Assembly (NCBI GenBank): GCA_018222875.1
Contig: JAAEZL010000007.1
Location: 6,037-52,067 of the forward strand
Length of the DNA: 46,031 bases
From: Algicola sp.
GTDB lineage: Bacteria > Bacteroidota > Bacteroidia > Flavobacteriales > Flavobacteriaceae
Direction: 5' to 3'
The position numbers were made by a program, and so were the translations under genes. The notes under the pieces were generated by a model. The model saw only the letters and a list, made by a program, of their open reading frames with translations. It had not been told where the DNA came from and did no database searches. Positions 42,874 to 46,031 of this stretch are shown one piece after another; within the stretch, counting starts at the first letter, position 1, and every line of letters starts with the position of its first letter.

Positions 42874-43443
42874 TTAGTCTTTTAAAAGCATATCACCACT
42901 TCCTTCTAAAATGGTATAGTTTTTAAATTTAGTATCAGAATCAAAAATATTTCCTCTACCATTATTAGATGTTGCAGACTTTAGCCTTACCTGTTGATTT
43001 GTAAATAACCACTCCCGTTTCTGGTCATAATACAATTGATCTGCGAAAAGGCTGTCATTTTGAGGTGTAATAAGGATAACATTACCCTGTAAATCGATTA
43101 AATCGGTTTTATTATACACGATAGCATAATCTGCCAGAATAATATTTTTTTCACCATTTTCATCATATAATGACAAGTTTACACCTTCTGGAAATTCGGA
43201 AAAAGAAAAGCCTCTGTTGGAGTAATCGAGCATTTTAGGACTTTTAAGATTTGCGACTACTTTACCTTCAAGATCTTCAGCTTCGGTATATCTTAAATCG
43301 ATATTTTTTGCTTCACCGATAGGCTTATTTTGAAGCACACCTATTTGTTGCACCTCTTTGAGATTGTTCTTACATGAAAAAAACATAGTCACAACCATGG
43401 TTGTGACTATGTATACTTTTATATGTGAAACCTCAAGTTTCAT
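42874..43443 (-). CDS. lptC: LPS export protein LptC
   Basis: The protein has 189 residues: an N-terminal membrane or lipoprotein segment (VYIVTTMVVTMFFSC), then the beta-jellyroll of LptC with repeated strand patterns (KNIDLRYTEAEDLEGKV, FSEFPEGVNLSLYDENGEK, ADYAIVYNKTDLIDLQGNV, LFADQLYYDQKREWLFT). It forms part of the bridge that carries LPS from the inner membrane to LptA. The ATG directly follows the stop codon of the TPR gene (TAAATG). Confidence 0.9.
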   Translation of the reverse strand: MKLEVSHIKVYIVTTMVVTMFFSCKNNLKEVQQIGVLQNKPIGEAKNIDLRYTEAEDLEGKVVANLKSPKMLDYSNRGFSFSEFPEGVNLSLYDENGEKNIILADYAIVYNKTDLIDLQGNVILITPQNDSLFADQLYYDQKREWLFTNQQVRLKSATSNNGRGNIFDSDTKFKNYTILEGSGDMLLKD

Positions 43444-44826
43444 TTACAGGTTAGGAACTGTTACACTTCCACCAATCCAGCAACCAATGTTGATTGTTGT
43501 ACCTGCATTTCCTTCCTGAAAAATTTCAGATTTTGTTGGTGCATTTGCATTGTAAGAATTAGCAGCCTGCTGAGCTGATGACTTCAAAGTTGGATCTACC
43601 TTTCCAGCTTTTAAAGCTTCTTGAGCAGCATACCAGAACACAGCTCTTTTATTAAAGTTTGTATCACCACAACTATTAGCACTCTTAGCATACATAGATG
43701 CAATTTGCAGATGAGGCTTTCCATCAGATGGATTAAGTTTTAATGCTTCTCTGTAATAATTTCTGGCAGAACCGAAACTTCCTTTCTTTTTGAAATTGTT
43801 CGCAATTCTGTACGCTAATTTTCCCTTTTTAAAGGTATCTGTTTCTAAATCGTAAGCTTGTTTAATATACTTTTCTGCTTCTGAATCATTTCCTTGTTTG
43901 TAGAGTATAGTTGCTACGAAATACTTTGTATCAGAAGAAGGCGCAGTTGCATCATATGCTTTTACTAAATCAATATATAAAGGATCATCTGTACACTCTT
44001 TATTATACATTCTACTTACCGCTCTTTTTAACCAAACCGCATCATTTTTGTAAGTAGGAAAGTCTTTCTTATACAATGGAATTAAATTCTCACAATTTGC
44101 TAACTGTCCGAGATACGTATCTAAGCTTCCTGAGATTTTTTCATTAGCCTCTAAAGATTTCTGATAAAACGTTTTGTATTTATCTTCTTTTTTAGACAAG
44201 GCTGTTCCAGCATCTTCTTTTTCAATAAGTTTATTTAACTTAAGTGTATAACTTTCATTGATGTTTTCTAATTGCTCAGACACATCATCATATTTATTAA
44301 ACACGTCTTGTATTGGTGCCTCGTCTGCTTTGTATAAATCTACTATTTTAGTAAAGTAAACGTATAATCCTTTAGCACTTCTAAAGTTTTCCAAATCCTG
44401 TTTGTAGGCTTTGTCAAAAGCATCATAGACTTGTTTATCTGTAAGACCAAGTTCTTTTTGGTTATCATACATTAACAACCCTTTATCGGAAAGGATTTCA
44501 CCTGTATCATATTTGCTTGGAAAGTATTCCATCCCTTTATCCCAAACAAGCATGAGATCATTGATGTAATCTAATTTTTCCTGACCTGAAGAATTATCAA
44601 TTTTATGATCAAGTATTTTTTCTCCATAAGCGTAAATAGCATAACTAAACTTTGGACACTTAGTTCTCACTTTCATCCAAGGCTCGTAAGCTTCGTCATA
44701 TTTTTTACTCTTAACGTAATCGTTCATTAGCGTTAAGTTAAGCATGCATTCTTCATCTTGTTGAGCAAAACCGGAGTTTGCTGTTAAGAACAAAGCAGCT
44801 AATACTAAAATAATTCTCGTTTTCAT
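43444..44826 (-). CDS. Secreted TPR-repeat protein
   Basis: The protein has 460 residues. A Sec signal peptide (RIILVLAALFLTANSGFAQ) is followed by helical repeats; the clearest TPR units lie in residues about 300-410 (AKYFVATILYKQGNDSEAE-like pattern, FGSARNYYREALKLNPSDGKP, LQIASMYAKSA). It ends with a conserved GCWIGGSVTVPNL. It is probably periplasmic and acts as a scaffold. It lies between a barrel protein gene and lptC, which suggests an outer-membrane assembly or transport role. Confidence 0.85.
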   Translation of the reverse strand: MKTRIILVLAALFLTANSGFAQQDEECMLNLTLMNDYVKSKKYDEAYEPWMKVRTKCPKFSYAIYAYGEKILDHKIDNSSGQEKLDYINDLMLVWDKGMEYFPSKYDTGEILSDKGLLMYDNQKELGLTDKQVYDAFDKAYKQDLENFRSAKGLYVYFTKIVDLYKADEAPIQDVFNKYDDVSEQLENINESYTLKLNKLIEKEDAGTALSKKEDKYKTFYQKSLEANEKISGSLDTYLGQLANCENLIPLYKKDFPTYKNDAVWLKRAVSRMYNKECTDDPLYIDLVKAYDATAPSSDTKYFVATILYKQGNDSEAEKYIKQAYDLETDTFKKGKLAYRIANNFKKKGSFGSARNYYREALKLNPSDGKPHLQIASMYAKSANSCGDTNFNKRAVFWYAAQEALKAGKVDPTLKSSAQQAANSYNANAPTKSEIFQEGNAGTTINIGCWIGGSVTVPNL

Positions 44827-44841
44827 TGTATTAATTTTACG

Positions 44842-46029
44842 TTAGTTATATTTTCTTTTTTCAAACCACCTATCGTTGAGTGATAGACTTAGCTGGAAGT
44901 TTACAAAATTTTCTTGTATTAAGTTTTGGTTCGTTGTACCTCTTCTACCGACTTCTAATCCAAGATTAGCATTTGAAAACAATTGCCCAACTGGTAATCC
45001 AACTCCAAAAGATATGCCAAACTCATTTATGGTTTCATTATTAATCTCTAAACCTGTGTTTTCGAAATGGATTCCTGCTCTATATGTCGCTCTTTTCCAA
45101 TAACTTGAAAAAGAATCTGGGTCTGGAATAAAGAAACCTCCAATAGATATATTTGAAGCATTTACAAAATTAGCATTATCGATAGCTACTATAGGGTTTG
45201 AAAATTTACTAGTGTTTTGAAACGTATATTCGGCACCTAAAAACCATTTTCTTGGTGCTCCAATTCCTGCACCAAAAGATAATCTTGAAGGCAAGGTTAA
45301 ATCTGTTTCATCTAAACCTGATGATGCTAAATCTGCATCGATTGAATTTACTGTAAGTTCTTGTCCTGACGATTCGTTAATGACGACTGTAGAGAATATT
45401 CGGGAGTTTCTTGATGAAATATTACTTTTAGGCGAATAGGTGAAGCCTGATTGCAATTCGAGTTTATCACTGATCATGGTTTTGTACGTCAAACCGATAT
45501 TTACATTTAAACCACTAAGATCTGATCTGTTTTCTTCCCTTGATTTATATTGAATTTCATTACCTTCATCATCATACAAATACTCAATGGCTGTATTTTG
45601 GATGTTACCAAAATTATAGTTCATATCAATTCCTAAACTCAGTTTATCAGTGATTCTGTAACCAAAACCGAGAAATACTTTATTTAAACCGCCTTCTCCT
45701 CTATATCTGTTTAAGACCTGATTGCTATTGTTTAAATCTTCCAGTTTATAACCAACAGAAGTGTAAGGCATAATACCTAAACCAAATCCGAACTTATCGC
45801 CAAGTGGCATTGACATAGCCATGTAATCAACAGTTGTTGCACTTGTTCTGTCGCTACCTGAATCAGCTTTGAGGTTAATACTGTTATGACTGGCTCCTAT
45901 TGAAAATTTAACCGGACGATTTTCATTGTTAAACACCTTTAAATTCGGACCAACATAAGCCGCAGGATTTCTAAGGTTAACATGAATACTATCTGTATAG
46001 ATACTCAATCCTCCCATACTTCTATTTTC
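44842..46029 (-). CDS. Outer-membrane barrel protein (N-terminus beyond the window)
   Basis: The reading frame is open to the right edge: codons before the internal Met at 46017 (E-N-R-S) are sense, so this is the C-terminal 390 or so residues. The pattern is that of a FadL-like barrel: AMSMPLGDKFGFGLGIMPYTSVGY, LGIDMNYNFGN, YKTMISDKLELQSGFTYSPK, FGAGIGAPRKWFLGAEYTF and a C-terminal aromatic strand with LSLSLNDRWF. NLRNPAAYVGPN near the visible start fits the inner plug region. The ligand is not known. It is 15 bases upstream of the TPR gene. Confidence 0.75.
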   Translation of the reverse strand, partial: ENRSMGGLSIYTDSIHVNLRNPAAYVGPNLKVFNNENRPVKFSIGASHNSINLKADSGSDRTSATTVDYMAMSMPLGDKFGFGLGIMPYTSVGYKLEDLNNSNQVLNRYRGEGGLNKVFLGFGYRITDKLSLGIDMNYNFGNIQNTAIEYLYDDEGNEIQYKSREENRSDLSGLNVNIGLTYKTMISDKLELQSGFTYSPKSNISSRNSRIFSTVVINESSGQELTVNSIDADLASSGLDETDLTLPSRLSFGAGIGAPRKWFLGAEYTFQNTSKFSNPIVAIDNANFVNASNISIGGFFIPDPDSFSSYWKRATYRAGIHFENTGLEINNETINEFGISFGVGLPVGQLFSNANLGLEVGRRGTTNQNLIQENFVNFQLSLSLNDRWFEKRKYN

Positions 46030-46031
46030 AA

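Noticed and set aside
1-46031. CRISPR arrays, insertion sequences, prophage genes, further tRNA or rRNA genes
   Set aside because: No regularly spaced direct repeats, transposase or phage motifs, or other cloverleaf structures were seen. Repeats present are short palindromes at irregular positions.

Overview
The window is an AT-rich piece of a Bacteroidota chromosome, most likely family Flavobacteriaceae. Four things point there. A protein at the left edge ends in a type IX secretion (Por) sorting domain. Several promoters match the Bacteroidota -7 element TAnnTTTG. FtsZ has a very long C-terminal linker and MraY carries an internal insert. A class II HMG-CoA reductase and GHMP kinase pair indicates a mevalonate route. 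Genus and species cannot be told from the sequence alone.

Layout. 1-3.2 kb (+): the end of a T9SS-sorted protein and a terminator hairpin, then a compact three-gene cassette. The cassette is a 53-residue exported-looking peptide (792-953, easily missed by gene callers), an HPr-kinase-like protein whose N-terminus looks like a PqqD/RRE peptide-binding domain, and a PF14907-type nucleotidyltransferase. This is the best candidate for an undescribed peptide-modification system. 3.3-5.7 kb: an outer-membrane barrel protein, an MtfA-like M90 metallopeptidase gene broken by one in-frame TAA, tRNA-Arg(UCG) and a GatB/YqeY-domain protein. 5.8-21.6 kb (-): a complete division and cell-wall (dcw) operon in the order mraZ-rsmH-ftsL-ftsI-murE-mraY-murD-ftsW-murG-murC-ftsQ-ftsA-ftsZ. 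It starts from a promoter overlapped by three 10-bp MraZ boxes and ends at a strong terminator. murB, murF and ddl are not in it. 21.8-24.1 kb (+): alpha/beta hydrolase, engB and a sulfotransferase. 24.1-27.4 kb (-): a tail-specific protease and an OppC-type permease. 27.5-32.4 kb (+): surE, a small membrane protein, lpxB, an NlpC/P60 lipoprotein and comEC. 32.4-36.5 kb (-): a periplasmic thioredoxin-like protein and two POT peptide transporters. 36.6-38.9 kb (+): HMG-CoA reductase and a GHMP kinase. 39-46 kb (-): an outer-membrane protein, a TPR protein, lptC, a 63-residue membrane protein, a CorC/HlyC-like protein and a PpiD-like foldase.

How the genes work together. Most of the window serves envelope growth: MurC/D/E, MraY and MurG build lipid II, FtsA/Z/Q/L/W/I place and drive the septal synthase, LpxB and LptC make and export lipid A/LPS, and the PpiD-like protein and barrel proteins belong to the outer-membrane economy.

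A second layer is a set of short palindromic repeats. Inside the dcw operon, five of the six junctions longer than about 50 bp are filled by such elements, while the remaining junctions overlap or are a few bases long. Two copies lie directly against the start codons of ftsW and ftsL and show compensatory base changes. Related repeats are read in frame inside the GHMP kinase gene, and a hairpin is read in frame inside the HPr-kinase-like gene.
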